From the NCBI GenBank assembly GCA_946535435.1, contig CAMNDM010000051.1:1-24570 (forward strand): a stretch of 24,570 nt of DNA, read 5' to 3'. The position numbers and the translations under genes were made by a program. This stretch comes from Physcocola sp002396385. Its GTDB lineage: Bacteria > Bacteroidota > Bacteroidia > Bacteroidales > Paludibacteraceae. The notes below the pieces were generated by a model. The model did no database searches and was not told the origin of the DNA. It worked only from the letters and a program-made list of their open reading frames with translations. Shown one piece after another: positions 8,071-16,976 of this stretch. Position 1 is the stretch's first letter. Each line of letters begins with the position of its first letter.

Positions 8071-8553
8071 ATGAAACAGAACGAGCAGACAAAGAATGCA
8101 GTCAAACAGATTTTTACCGAGTACCTGAAAAACCACGCGCTGAGGAAAACCCCCGAAAGGTTTGCCATTCTGGATATGATCTACTCTATTGAAGGGCACT
8201 TCGACATCGACCAGTTATACCAGCATATGATTAATGCCAAATACCCTGTCAGCCGTGCGACGCTCTACAACAATATTTCGCTACTAATTGACGCCAAACT
8301 GCTCATCAAACACCACATCAACAACAACATTGCGCAATACGAGCGTTCTTACAACTCGGGTATGCACAACCACATGATTTGCAGTGTTTGTGGAAAAGTG
8401 AAAGAGTTCTCGGACCAAAACATACTGAGGGCCATTAAAACAAAAAAGATGACCAACTTCACACCCTCACACTATACCCTCTACATCTACGGCATATGTA
8501 GTAAATGTGCCCACAAGGAAGAGGAAAAAAAGAAGGAGGAAAAGAAAAAATAA
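8071..8553 (+). CDS. Fur-family metal-dependent transcriptional regulator
   Basis: This is a 160-residue Fur/PerR/Zur superfamily regulator, a DNA-binding dimer that senses metal or peroxide. The winged-helix domain covers about residues 1-85, with the recognition helix near SRATLYNNISLLID (61-74). Two CxxC pairs (C104/C107 and C143/C146) form the structural zinc site. Likely sensory-metal residues include H99, H101 and E112 in the MHNHMICSVCGKVKEF segment. At the position where peroxide-sensing PerR of Bacillus has aspartate (its D104), this protein appears to have glutamate (E112). By established knowledge that favours a Fur-like metal sensor over a peroxide sensor; the alignment was made by eye. 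The tail is an unusual lysine/glutamate run. Two palindromes flanking its own promoter suggest autoregulation. It converges on uvrB with 18 bases between the stops. Confidence 0.93.
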   Translation: MKQNEQTKNAVKQIFTEYLKNHALRKTPERFAILDMIYSIEGHFDIDQLYQHMINAKYPVSRATLYNNISLLIDAKLLIKHHINNNIAQYERSYNSGMHNHMICSVCGKVKEFSDQNILRAIKTKKMTNFTPSHYTLYIYGICSKCAHKEEEKKKEEKKK

Positions 8554-8571
8554 CAGGGCTTCAGCCTATTA

Positions 8572-10605
8572 CTACCCCTGCATTTTTGCAAGCTGCTCTT
8601 TCAGTTTCAGCAATTCGTCGCGCAACTGGGCGGCTTCTATAAAGTCTAGATTTTTAGCAGCAGCAGACATGGCCTTCTGTGTTCTGTCTATCAGTTTTTG
8701 CAAATCATCGGCCTTCATATAATCCAAAACAGGGTCTGCAGCCACGTGTGCGGCCTCGTCCTCAATATAGTATTTTGTTTTGTTTTCCTTCTTTTCGCTA
8801 TCGGTTGCCTGAGCCGCCAGTATAGAGCCCTGTCTGCTTTTGTTCAAGGCAGCAGGTGTTATATGGTGTTCTTCATTGTACTGCATCTGAATGGAACGTC
8901 TCCTGTTTGTCTCATCAATAGTTTGGCGCATACTTTCGGTAACCACATCGGCATACATAATGACCAACCCGTTCAGATTTCGGGCTGCACGTCCGGCTGT
9001 TTGTGTAAGAGCGCGGTTCGAACGAAGGAATCCCTCTTTGTCAGCATCAAGAATTGCGACTAACGAAACCTCAGGCAAGTCGAGTCCTTCACGAAGCAGA
9101 TTAACACCAACCAGCACGTCGAACAGGCCATTCCGCAAATCGTCGAGAATTCTCACGCGGTCCAGCGTTTCAACGTCAGAATGGATATAGTTGCTACGAA
9201 TGCCCATTTTCTCAAAATAGGCTTGCAGTTCTTCTGCCATTCGCTTGGTCAGAGTCGTCACCAACACCCTTTCATCCTTTTCCGCACGGACCTGTATCTC
9301 TTCAATCAAGTCGTCTATCTGGTTTTGGCTTGGGCGCACTTCAATAACCGGATCAAGCAAACCGGTAGGCCTGATTACCTGTTCAACCACCACGCCTCCA
9401 GCTTTTTGCAACTCATAGTCGGCAGGTGTGGCGCTGACAAACAGAATCTGCTTGACCAGCGACTCGAATTCCTCGAATTTGAGGGGGCGGTTATCCTTAG
9501 CGGCAGGCAGACGGAATCCATAGTTAACCAGAGTGTTCTTTCTGGCCTGGTCTCCGCCATACATAGCCCGTATTTGTGGCACGGTCACATGGCTCTCGTC
9601 TATCATCATCAGGAAGTCGTCGGGGAAATAATCCATAATACAGAAAGGGCGCTGTCCGGGTTGTCTGCGGTCAAAATAACGCGAGTAATTTTCAATACCG
9701 GAACAATGTCCCAACTCACGAATCATTTCCATATCGTAATTAACGCGCTCGTCAAGTCGCTTGGCCTCGATGACCTTGCCCATTTCGTTCAGTTCGTTCA
9801 CCCGTTCAACAAGGTCGTCACCAATCTCGCGTAAAGCCCTCTGTATATCATCTTTGCTGGCAACGAACAAGTTTGCCGCATAGATCTTTATACCGTCAAA
9901 ACTTTCAAGATGGATGTTATTCAAAGGGTCAATCGATTCTATACTGTCTATTTCGTCGCCCCAGAAACTTACACGTACTATAAAATCGGAATCAGAGAGG
10001 TAAATATCGACAGTATCGCCTTTCACCCTGAAACATCCACGGTTCAGTTCCACCTCGTTCCGGGTATAGTAAATATCCACCAGCTGCCGCAAGAAGGTAT
10101 CACGGGGCAGGGTTTGCCCCACTTTAATAAATATGGTACTGTTATAATAGTCTTCGGGGTTGCCCATACCATAAAGGCACGAAACAGAGGAAACCACAAT
10201 AACATCGCGGCGGCCCGACAACAACGCCGACACCGTTGCCATTCGTAGTTTTTCAATCTCGTCATTAATCGAGAGGTCTTTTTCAATATAAGTGTCGGAA
10301 TTGGGCAGATAGGCCTCAGGCTGGTAATAGTCGTAGTACGAAACAAAATACTCCACCGCATTATTGGGGAAGAACTTCTTAAATTCACCATACAGCTGGG
10401 CGGCCAATGTCTTGTTATGGCTCAATATTAGGGTAGGCTTCTTAACTTCGTTAATCACATTGGCCATAGTAAAGGTTTTACCAGAACCTGTTACACCCAA
10501 CAAGACCTGATAAGGTATACCGGCCTTAATGCCATCAGACAATTGCTTGATGGCTGCAGGCTGATCGCCCGTCGGCTCATATTCTGAAGTTATAGTAAAT
10601 TCCAT
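8572..10605 (-). CDS. uvrB: excinuclease ABC subunit UvrB
   Basis: UvrB is the damage-verifying helicase-like subunit of nucleotide excision repair; it receives DNA from UvrA and recruits UvrC. The 677 residues match the family's usual length. Visible landmarks are Walker A GVTGSGKT (37-44), the beta-hairpin YFVSYYDYYQPEAYLP (86-101) that clamps the strands, and the DEAD-type motif DESH (336-339). Helicase motifs VGVNLLREGLDLPEVSLVAI and QTAGRAARN follow, and a C-terminal UVR domain (about 635-677) with FIEAAQLRDELLKLK contacts UvrC. The ATG start fits the family N-terminus. It is transcribed alone, convergent with the Fur-family gene and divergent from the FecCD permease. Confidence 0.98.
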   Translation of the reverse strand: MEFTITSEYEPTGDQPAAIKQLSDGIKAGIPYQVLLGVTGSGKTFTMANVINEVKKPTLILSHNKTLAAQLYGEFKKFFPNNAVEYFVSYYDYYQPEAYLPNSDTYIEKDLSINDEIEKLRMATVSALLSGRRDVIVVSSVSCLYGMGNPEDYYNSTIFIKVGQTLPRDTFLRQLVDIYYTRNEVELNRGCFRVKGDTVDIYLSDSDFIVRVSFWGDEIDSIESIDPLNNIHLESFDGIKIYAANLFVASKDDIQRALREIGDDLVERVNELNEMGKVIEAKRLDERVNYDMEMIRELGHCSGIENYSRYFDRRQPGQRPFCIMDYFPDDFLMMIDESHVTVPQIRAMYGGDQARKNTLVNYGFRLPAAKDNRPLKFEEFESLVKQILFVSATPADYELQKAGGVVVEQVIRPTGLLDPVIEVRPSQNQIDDLIEEIQVRAEKDERVLVTTLTKRMAEELQAYFEKMGIRSNYIHSDVETLDRVRILDDLRNGLFDVLVGVNLLREGLDLPEVSLVAILDADKEGFLRSNRALTQTAGRAARNLNGLVIMYADVVTESMRQTIDETNRRRSIQMQYNEEHHITPAALNKSRQGSILAAQATDSEKKENKTKYYIEDEAAHVAADPVLDYMKADDLQKLIDRTQKAMSAAAKNLDFIEAAQLRDELLKLKEQLAKMQG

Positions 10606-10625
10606 TCCAAAACACTATTGATATA

Positions 10626-10654
10626 CAAAAATAACGATTAGTCGTGAAAAACAA
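10626..10654 (-). promoter_or_regulatory. candidate promoter of uvrB
   Basis: On the minus strand TTG (10652-10654), an 18-base spacer and TATTTTTG (10626-10633) resemble the Bacteroidota promoter, with the spacer one base short of the usual range. The predicted start is close to the uvrB ATG. Confidence 0.55.
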
Positions 10655-10720
10655 GTTGGCACCTGTTCGGAATATGATTTTCAGAATTCATTTTAACGCA
10701 CTTTTCAGCTTTCTATTTCG

Positions 10721-10728
10721 TAACTTTG
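10721..10728 (+). promoter_or_regulatory. candidate -7 element for the FecCD permease gene
   Basis: TAACTTTG is an exact -7 match ending only four bases before the ATG at 10733. The -33 region lacks TTG. If used, the transcript would begin at or beside the start codon (leaderless). Confidence 0.5.
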
Positions 10729-10732
10729 TAGC

Positions 10733-11749
10733 ATGAAGACAAACAGAAAAACAATTGTGCTTTTTGCATTGGCAACACTTTTGGTCTTTTTATTCATCAC
10801 CGACCTTAAAAGCGGAGGCCGCTGTATCAATCTGTCCGACACCCTACTCGCTTATTTAAACGGACAGACAACGAACAACACGGCAATACTGTTCGACATT
10901 AGGTTGCCTAAAGCGCTGGCTGCCATCTTCACTGGTGCCGCTCTTTCTGTGTCTGGTGCCATTATGCAGATCGTCTTCAAGAATCCGTTGGCTGGTCCAT
11001 ACGTTCTCGGCATCAGTTCTGGCGCAAGTCTGGCTGTAGCTTGCGTTACCATGCTTGCGGCCTCAATAGGCATTTCGGTATACACACTTGGCAACTGGAC
11101 CATCGGTTTGACCGCCATTGTTGGAACCCTGACCGTAATGACGGCCATTGTCGCCTTGGCGAACAAACTCAACGACTCCATCACGCTACTTATTATAGGC
11201 GTCTTGTTTGCCAGTCTTGCCAATGCGGTTATCTGCATTATACAATTTTTTAGCAATCCCGACTCCCTTAAACTGTTTGTCAACTGGAGCATGGGCAGCT
11301 TGAATACCATCACCTGGGCTCAACTTCAACTATTAGTTCCCGTTTCGCTTATTTGCCTGGCTGCCACCCTGTTCCTATCGAAACAGCTTGACGCAATGCT
11401 TTTAGGCGATGTTTACGCAACGACCCTAGGTGTGAATGTACGACGTTTCAGAAACTACAGCATACTTATAACCAGCATTTTGGCCGGACTCACCACCGCC
11501 TTCACAGGGCCCATTGGCTTTATCGGCATTGCCGTTCCCCACCTTACCAGAGGATTGCTTGACACCACCAAGCATCTCTACGTAATTCCGGGCTCTATTC
11601 TCAATGGAGCTATTATCATACTAGCCTGCGACATTGTTTCACAATCGCTTAAAAGCGGATACACACTCCCCATCAACGCTATGTGTGCCATTATAGGGGC
11701 ACCAGTGGTCACATTTGTCATCTTAAAAGGAAGAAGCAGACACCGTTAA
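10733..11749 (+). CDS. FecCD/BtuC-family ABC transporter permease
   Basis: This is the membrane subunit of a type II ABC importer for iron-siderophore, haem or cobalamin; which of these cannot be decided here. The 338 residues form about ten membrane segments. Family signatures are GAALSVSGAIMQIVFKNPLA, GPYVLGISSGASLAVA, then GPIGFIGIAVPHLTR and the C-terminal LPINAMCAIIGAPVVTFVIL. Typical partners (periplasmic binding protein and ATPase) are not next to it; a terminator and the convergent clpC follow. It must therefore work with components encoded elsewhere or be a relict single gene. No Fur-type palindrome like the ones at 7996 and 8053 was seen upstream. Confidence 0.94.
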   Translation: MKTNRKTIVLFALATLLVFLFITDLKSGGRCINLSDTLLAYLNGQTTNNTAILFDIRLPKALAAIFTGAALSVSGAIMQIVFKNPLAGPYVLGISSGASLAVACVTMLAASIGISVYTLGNWTIGLTAIVGTLTVMTAIVALANKLNDSITLLIIGVLFASLANAVICIIQFFSNPDSLKLFVNWSMGSLNTITWAQLQLLVPVSLICLAATLFLSKQLDAMLLGDVYATTLGVNVRRFRNYSILITSILAGLTTAFTGPIGFIGIAVPHLTRGLLDTTKHLYVIPGSILNGAIIILACDIVSQSLKSGYTLPINAMCAIIGAPVVTFVILKGRSRHR

Positions 11750-11767
11750 AAAAAAAGCGTATCAATA

Positions 11768-11793
11768 AAAAAGCCACTTTTCAGTGGCTTTTT
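11768..11793. terminator. two-way terminator between the FecCD permease gene and clpC
   Basis: AAAAAGCCACT and AGTGGCTTTTT form a perfect 11-bp stem with a 4-base loop, with T runs in both directions. It ends two bases before the clpC stop codon and serves both converging genes. Confidence 0.92.
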
Positions 11794-11795
11794 CT

Positions 11796-14333
11796 TTATA
11801 TTGTAACAGCACTTTCGCATTCAACCGTTTCGACTTTACTGACAATCTTTGATTCTTCAGAATTGTAATCTAAAACAATCACGTCGTTTGCCTGTAGCTT
11901 GTGGTTCATCATAACCTCTGCCACCTCGTCTTCCACATAAGTTTGCACCGCCCTTCTTAAAGGTCGTGCTCCATATTGCACATCATAACCTTTCGAAGCA
12001 ATAAACTCTTTTGCGGCATCGGTTATAGTCAGATGGAACGACATAGCCTCTATACGAGAACGTACCGGTGCTATTTCCAAATCAACAATACTGTTGATGA
12101 CCTCTTTCGACAACTGGTCGAATGTTATAATTTCATCTATACGGTTCAAGAATTCAGGAGGGAAGGTCTTGTTGAGTGCCTTCGTGATGACACCACGCGC
12201 CATCTCCTTATTCTCTTCATCTGTCGCCATCGAGAAGCCGACTCCTGTACCAAAATCCTTCAACTGTCTTGAACCCACGTTCGAAGTCATGATGATGACT
12301 GTGTTCTTAAAATTCACAACACGTCCTTGTCCGTCTGTCAATCGTCCTTCGTCAAGAACCTGCAGGAAAACGTTGAAGATGTCGGGATGCGCTTTTTCTA
12401 TCTCATCCAACAAGACAATTGAGTAAGGTTTGCGTCTCACTTTTTCAGTCAGTTCGCCACCCTGCTCGTAACCCACATATCCCGGAGGTGCTCCATACAG
12501 ACGTGAGACGGCGAATTTCTCCGAAAATTCGCTCATATCCACACGAATAAGGGCATCCTTCGAGCCAAACATCTCCTTCGCAAGTATTTGGGCCAAATGC
12601 GTCTTACCGACACCCGTTGGTCCCAAAAACAGGAAGGAACCTATAGGACGGTTCGGATCTTTCAACCCCAAACGGTTACGGCGTATGGCCTTTACCACTT
12701 TTTCAACGGCACCATCCTGCCCCATCAGCTGGCTCTGAATCACCGACTGCAGATTCTGCAGCATTTGGTTCTCGTCTGAATTTATACGTTGAATAGGAAC
12801 ACCCGACATCATGGAGACCACATTCCGCACATCGTCTTCCGATACGGTAACCGGATTGTGTTTCTGTTCATCTTCCCAACGCATACGCGCCTTTTCCAAG
12901 GCCAATGTCAGTTGGTTCTCCTTGTCACGGTAACCAGCCGCCAGCTCGTAGTTTTGCGACTTCACCGCATCAGACTTTCCCTTCTGTGCTTCTGCCACTT
13001 CGCGTTCCAAAGCTAAAATAGACTCCGGAACATCGACATTCGAAACGTGCATACGGGCACCCACTTCATCGAGGGCGTCGATAGCCTTATCGGGGAAACA
13101 ACGGTCTGTTATATACCTTTCGGTATACTTCACACACGCTTCAACCGCCTGTTGGGTATATTTAACGCAATGGTGTTCCTCGTAGCGGTCCTTTATATTT
13201 TCCAGAATCCGGAGGGTTTCCTCTTCAGAAGTCGGATTGACCATCACTTTCTGGAAACGTCTTTCCAAAGCGCCGTCTTTCTCTATATTCTGGCGATACT
13301 CGTCAAGCGTGGTTGCACCTATACACTGTATGGTACCGCGTGCCAATGCCGGTTTCAGGATGTTGGCAGCATCGAGCGACCCCTGCGAATTACCGGCACC
13401 TACAATAGTATGTATCTCGTCAATAAAGAGAATGATGTCCGGACTGTTTTCCAACTCTGTGGTCAAGGCTTTCAAACGCTCTTCGAACTGGCCCCTGTAC
13501 TTTGTGCCAGCCACAATAGTAGACATGTCCAAAGAAACCACACGTTTGCCAAACAGCAGACGGGAGACCTTTTTCTCGACTATCCGCTGTGCAAGACCTT
13601 CCACAATAGCCGACTTACCGACACCAGGCTCACCAATCAAGACGGGGTTATTCTTTTTTCTCCGGCTCAGAATCTGTATAACACGCTCCACTTCCGCATC
13701 ACGGCCAATCATCTTGTCGTACTTTCCCTGTTCAGCCGCCTTTGTCATATCAATACCGAAACTGTCCAAAGCAGGCGTACTGCTCTGAGAGCCCGGCTGA
13801 CCGTCATTTTTTGACTTCTGTGTGGTAGGGTCCTCATATTCGTCATCGTCGTCCGACAAGAAACTGTCATCGTCGCTATCTTCAAAGAACGAGGAGCTGT
13901 TTTCCTGTTTTTCTATTACCGAATAGAACTTGTCGTATGTTATACCATTCATCTGCAACGACTGTGAGGCCTTACTGTTGTTGGTTTTTAAAAAAGCCAG
14001 AACCAGATGCTCGGTATCGACAACAGAACTAGACAATTTTCTTGCCTCCAGGGTCGAATACTTCAAGCAATTCATAGCTTGTTCGTCCATCGGAATGTTT
14101 TCGTCAGAGTAGCCATGCATCGGCTCACGAATCTCATTCTCGATAATCGATTTCAGATGCTTTAAGTCCACACCCAGCTGCAACAAGGCATCAATTGCGG
14201 CACCCTCTCCATCACGAATGATGCCTAGCAACAGATGGGCTGGAGTAATCGACTTGTTTCCCAAGCGGTTCGCCTCTTCCCTGCTGTAGATTAAAACATC
14301 TTTGACTCGTTGTGAAAAATTATTGTTTTCCAT
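11796..14333 (-). CDS. clpC: ATP-dependent Clp protease ATP-binding subunit ClpC
   Basis: ClpC is a hexameric AAA+ unfoldase that feeds substrates to the ClpP peptidase in the cytoplasm. The 845-residue protein shows two Clp N repeats (about 1-145), a very acidic linker (about 147-170), and the first AAA domain with GEPGVGKS (234-241) and FIDEIH. A UVR-like middle segment (about 440-480) is diagnostic of ClpC. The second AAA domain has GPTGVGKT (571-578) and LLDEIEKAH. A VGF tripeptide at about 698-700 fits the ClpP-docking loop. The frame extends upstream to a GTG at 14372, but the ATG at 14333 begins the family N-terminus (MENNNFSQRVKDVLIYSREE). Bacteroidota lack an obvious CtsR here; repeats upstream at 14468-14507 are candidate regulatory or terminator elements. 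Confidence 0.97.
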   Translation of the reverse strand: MENNNFSQRVKDVLIYSREEANRLGNKSITPAHLLLGIIRDGEGAAIDALLQLGVDLKHLKSIIENEIREPMHGYSDENIPMDEQAMNCLKYSTLEARKLSSSVVDTEHLVLAFLKTNNSKASQSLQMNGITYDKFYSVIEKQENSSSFFEDSDDDSFLSDDDDEYEDPTTQKSKNDGQPGSQSSTPALDSFGIDMTKAAEQGKYDKMIGRDAEVERVIQILSRRKKNNPVLIGEPGVGKSAIVEGLAQRIVEKKVSRLLFGKRVVSLDMSTIVAGTKYRGQFEERLKALTTELENSPDIILFIDEIHTIVGAGNSQGSLDAANILKPALARGTIQCIGATTLDEYRQNIEKDGALERRFQKVMVNPTSEEETLRILENIKDRYEEHHCVKYTQQAVEACVKYTERYITDRCFPDKAIDALDEVGARMHVSNVDVPESILALEREVAEAQKGKSDAVKSQNYELAAGYRDKENQLTLALEKARMRWEDEQKHNPVTVSEDDVRNVVSMMSGVPIQRINSDENQMLQNLQSVIQSQLMGQDGAVEKVVKAIRRNRLGLKDPNRPIGSFLFLGPTGVGKTHLAQILAKEMFGSKDALIRVDMSEFSEKFAVSRLYGAPPGYVGYEQGGELTEKVRRKPYSIVLLDEIEKAHPDIFNVFLQVLDEGRLTDGQGRVVNFKNTVIIMTSNVGSRQLKDFGTGVGFSMATDEENKEMARGVITKALNKTFPPEFLNRIDEIITFDQLSKEVINSIVDLEIAPVRSRIEAMSFHLTITDAAKEFIASKGYDVQYGARPLRRAVQTYVEDEVAEVMMNHKLQANDVIVLDYNSEESKIVSKVETVECESAVTI

Positions 14334-14432
14334 ATCAATGGATTTTTTCCTGAAATTAAATAATAAATACACTATTAACAGAGGTGCTCCAATAAACGTA
14401 CCAATTCAATACTGTTAGCCCCTCTTCCCCAC

Positions 14433-14445
14433 AAATGGTCCATTT
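14433..14445. promoter_or_regulatory. 13-bp palindrome upstream of clpC
   Basis: AAATGGTCCATTT is a perfect palindrome around one base, about 100 bases upstream of the clpC ATG. It may be an operator; no factor is recognised. Confidence 0.35.
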
Positions 14446-14467
14446 TTCGCTTTTAATCGAGCGGTAG

Positions 14468-14507
14468 ACTGACATTTATGTCATTATTTCCATAAAAACT
14501 GACATTT
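14468..14507. repeat. paired ACTGACATTT repeats between the PBP gene and clpC
   Basis: ACTGACATTT occurs at 14468-14477 and again at 14498-14507, exactly 30 bp apart. The first copy is part of a 14-bp inverted repeat TGACATTTATGTCA (14470-14483). Spacing near three helical turns could suit a DNA-binding protein acting on clpC. Part of the array also forms a weak terminator for the PBP gene. Confidence 0.6.
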
Positions 14508-14514
14508 TTTCAGT
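14493..14514 (-). terminator. weak terminator-like hairpin after the PBP gene
   Basis: On the minus strand ACTGA and TCAGT pair around a 7-base loop and are followed by TTTTTAT, six bases after the stop of the PBP gene. The 5-bp stem is weak. Confidence 0.4.
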
Positions 14515-14520
14515 ATCCGT

Positions 14521-16875
14521 CTATTCATCCAAATGCAGTTCACCGTCTGCGCCCTCGGCATCCCAATTAGAAGAGTCGGCCTCGGCAGGCTGTGGATTGA
14601 AATAGCGCTTGCACAGGTAGTTGCGCGAAATACGCTGCTTCGCCCTCGGAAACTCTCCGCTGTAAACTTTCGACAGTTCAGGGTCTTGTAACACATAGCG
14701 CATGAAGTAACCGAAAATAGGCAAAGCCGTACGGCTACCCTGACCAAGTTCTCCCGTACGGAAATGTATTGAGCGGTATTCGCCACCGACCCACGAGCCG
14801 GCGACCAGTTTAGGGGTAACCCCCACAAACCAGGCGTCGGAATGGTTCGACGAGGTACCCGTCTTACCACCGAACTCGTTTCCTTTCAGAATGGGGTGTA
14901 TATATTCCCAAAGGGCACCTGTTGTACCCTCTGGTTCGGTCAGTCCTCCTTTCAACAACTCCTGCATCAGGAAGGCGACCTCGTAATCCAACACCTTTTT
15001 CTGCTCCACTTTAGCCTCGTAGATTACCTTTCCGTTCCGGTCTTCTATCTTAGTCACAAGCACCGGGTCGTGGTAGTAGCCATCGTTTATAACGGTGCAA
15101 TACGAATTGACCAAATCGTACAGAGACACGTCGCAAGCGCCCAAAGCCGTAGCCGGTACCGTATCGTTCAGGAACGAGTGTATACCCATTTCGCGTGCTG
15201 TCTGGTTGATGTTTGCAATGCCGCACTCCTGTGCCACCTGCACGGCTATTGAGTTGATGGAACGTGCAAATGCGGCCTTCAACGAGAATTCACGCCCGGT
15301 AAAGACACCATCGGCATTGTGCGGAGCCCATTTCACGCGCTTGCCTTTGTCCCACACTTCCCAAGTTATGTATTTGTCTTGCCGCTCGTCGCACGGGCAC
15401 ATTCCCTGCTTGAACGCTTCGGCATAGTCGAACAATTTGAACGTGGAACCCGGTTGGCGGTATGCCTTTACCTTATCGTACTTCCATGCCGGGAAGTCAA
15501 GGTCGCCAACCCAGGCTTTCACATGCCCTGTATTTGGCTCCATCACCAGAAAACTGCTGTGTAAAAAACGGAGGGTATAACGGATCGAGTCCATCGGACT
15601 CATAACCGTGTCTTTCATTCCTGGTTTCCGGCCGATTGATTGCTTTCTTTCCCCATTTTCATAACAATAGAAAGTATCTTGGCCTCCAGCCTTATAGTCG
15701 AACACCCTCATCTTACGCGGCGTGTTCAACACAGCGAAGATTTTAGAGGTATCGCCCTTAAAACGCTTTTCCAGCGGAGGGTAACACTCAGAATGTCTTG
15801 CCACATTCTCCACAAATCCGTCAATTTCCTTGTGCTGCTCGTTTTGCCAAGGCACCCGGTCGCTCCAGTGGTTGTTAAAACGGCGTTGTACCTCTTTCAT
15901 CTGCACGAAGACAGCCCTTTCGGCATAACGCTGCATAGTGGAGTCCAAAGTGGTGTGTATTTTCAGTCCCGACGTGTATAAATTGACGTTGTTCTTCTTA
16001 CACCAGGTCCGCAGATAATCGGCAACCGCACTGCGGAAATATAGCCCCCAGCCATCGTAGTTGTTTTCAACACTGTAGTCAAGTTTTATCGGTTCTTTAC
16101 ACAATTTCGCATACTCGTCGCGGGTGATATAGTGGAAATCGCGCAGATTGCCCAATACCACGTTTCTGCGCATCAGCGCATTTTTCGGATTCAGTTTCGG
16201 GTTGTAATAACTGGTCGCTTTCAGCAAACCAACCAGCACAGCCGACTGCGGATAGGTCAACTCGTCAGGATTCACGCCGAAATAGGTTCTGGCAGCAGTT
16301 CTGATTCCGAACGCATTACTGCCGAAATCGACCGTGTTCAGATACATGGTCAGTATCTGTTGCTTGTCGTACTTAGACTCTATTTTAAAGGCTGTTATCC
16401 ATTCCTTCAGCTTGGTTATAACAAGTCCGACCGCATTGTTACCGCATAAAAGCCCCCTGTTCAACTTGTCGGAACGCATTTTGAACATATTTTTGGCCAA
16501 TTGCTGGGTAATAGTGCTGGCCCCGCGTGCCTTGCCGTGCACCATATCTTTGGCGGCAGAAACCAGTCCGCGCCAGTCAATACCATGGTGTTGGTAAAAA
16601 CGCGCGTCTTCGGTGCAGACAAGCGTTTCAATAAGCCGGGGCGAAACTTCCCCGAACTGGACGGGAGACCTGTTCTCGCTAAAATACTTTCCCATCAGCT
16701 TACCATCGGCACTGTAGATTTCCGAAGCCTCACACTGTGCGGTATTGTCAATCTGCTCGGTGGTTGGCATATCGCCAAACAAATTGAAGAGATTGAAGTT
16801 GATGGCCGCTATCAGCACAACTATGAAAATAACGAACAAGGCCACCGCCTTGCCCAGTTTTCTGAACCAGCGCAT
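14521..16875 (-). CDS. class A penicillin-binding protein (PBP1A-type)
   Basis: This bifunctional peptidoglycan synthase polymerises glycan strands and cross-links stem peptides in the periplasm. From the ATG the protein has 784 residues: a short basic N-terminus, one membrane helix (about 10-30), then a GT51 glycosyltransferase domain with EDARFYQHHGID (89-100) and RGASTITQQLAKNMF (117-131). The transpeptidase domain has STFK (477-480) with the catalytic serine, SIN (539-541) and KTGT (671-674). The frame stays open to a TTG at 16947, which would add 24 residues. I prefer the ATG because it has a GGAAAGG-like sequence upstream and gives a typical N-terminus. It lies last in the cluster with the PurF-like and DapL-like genes, so it may be co-transcribed with them. 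Confidence 0.93.
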   Translation of the reverse strand: MRWFRKLGKAVALFVIFIVVLIAAINFNLFNLFGDMPTTEQIDNTAQCEASEIYSADGKLMGKYFSENRSPVQFGEVSPRLIETLVCTEDARFYQHHGIDWRGLVSAAKDMVHGKARGASTITQQLAKNMFKMRSDKLNRGLLCGNNAVGLVITKLKEWITAFKIESKYDKQQILTMYLNTVDFGSNAFGIRTAARTYFGVNPDELTYPQSAVLVGLLKATSYYNPKLNPKNALMRRNVVLGNLRDFHYITRDEYAKLCKEPIKLDYSVENNYDGWGLYFRSAVADYLRTWCKKNNVNLYTSGLKIHTTLDSTMQRYAERAVFVQMKEVQRRFNNHWSDRVPWQNEQHKEIDGFVENVARHSECYPPLEKRFKGDTSKIFAVLNTPRKMRVFDYKAGGQDTFYCYENGERKQSIGRKPGMKDTVMSPMDSIRYTLRFLHSSFLVMEPNTGHVKAWVGDLDFPAWKYDKVKAYRQPGSTFKLFDYAEAFKQGMCPCDERQDKYITWEVWDKGKRVKWAPHNADGVFTGREFSLKAAFARSINSIAVQVAQECGIANINQTAREMGIHSFLNDTVPATALGACDVSLYDLVNSYCTVINDGYYHDPVLVTKIEDRNGKVIYEAKVEQKKVLDYEVAFLMQELLKGGLTEPEGTTGALWEYIHPILKGNEFGGKTGTSSNHSDAWFVGVTPKLVAGSWVGGEYRSIHFRTGELGQGSRTALPIFGYFMRYVLQDPELSKVYSGEFPRAKQRISRNYLCKRYFNPQPAEADSSNWDAEGADGELHLDE

Positions 16876-16976
16876 CTTTACCAGCGCCTTTCCAAATTTT
16901 GCTGACAATGACAAAAATTTACGGAAGTATTTTAACAATTGTTCCAAACTTTTATTAAGTCTTTTTTATTATTGGG

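Noticed and set aside
9181..9834. 217-codon open frame antisense to uvrB
   Set aside because: It lies wholly inside uvrB on the opposite strand and results from codon bias.
13047..13814. 255-codon open frame antisense to clpC
   Set aside because: It is the mirror of conserved clpC coding sequence and shows no recognisable protein features.
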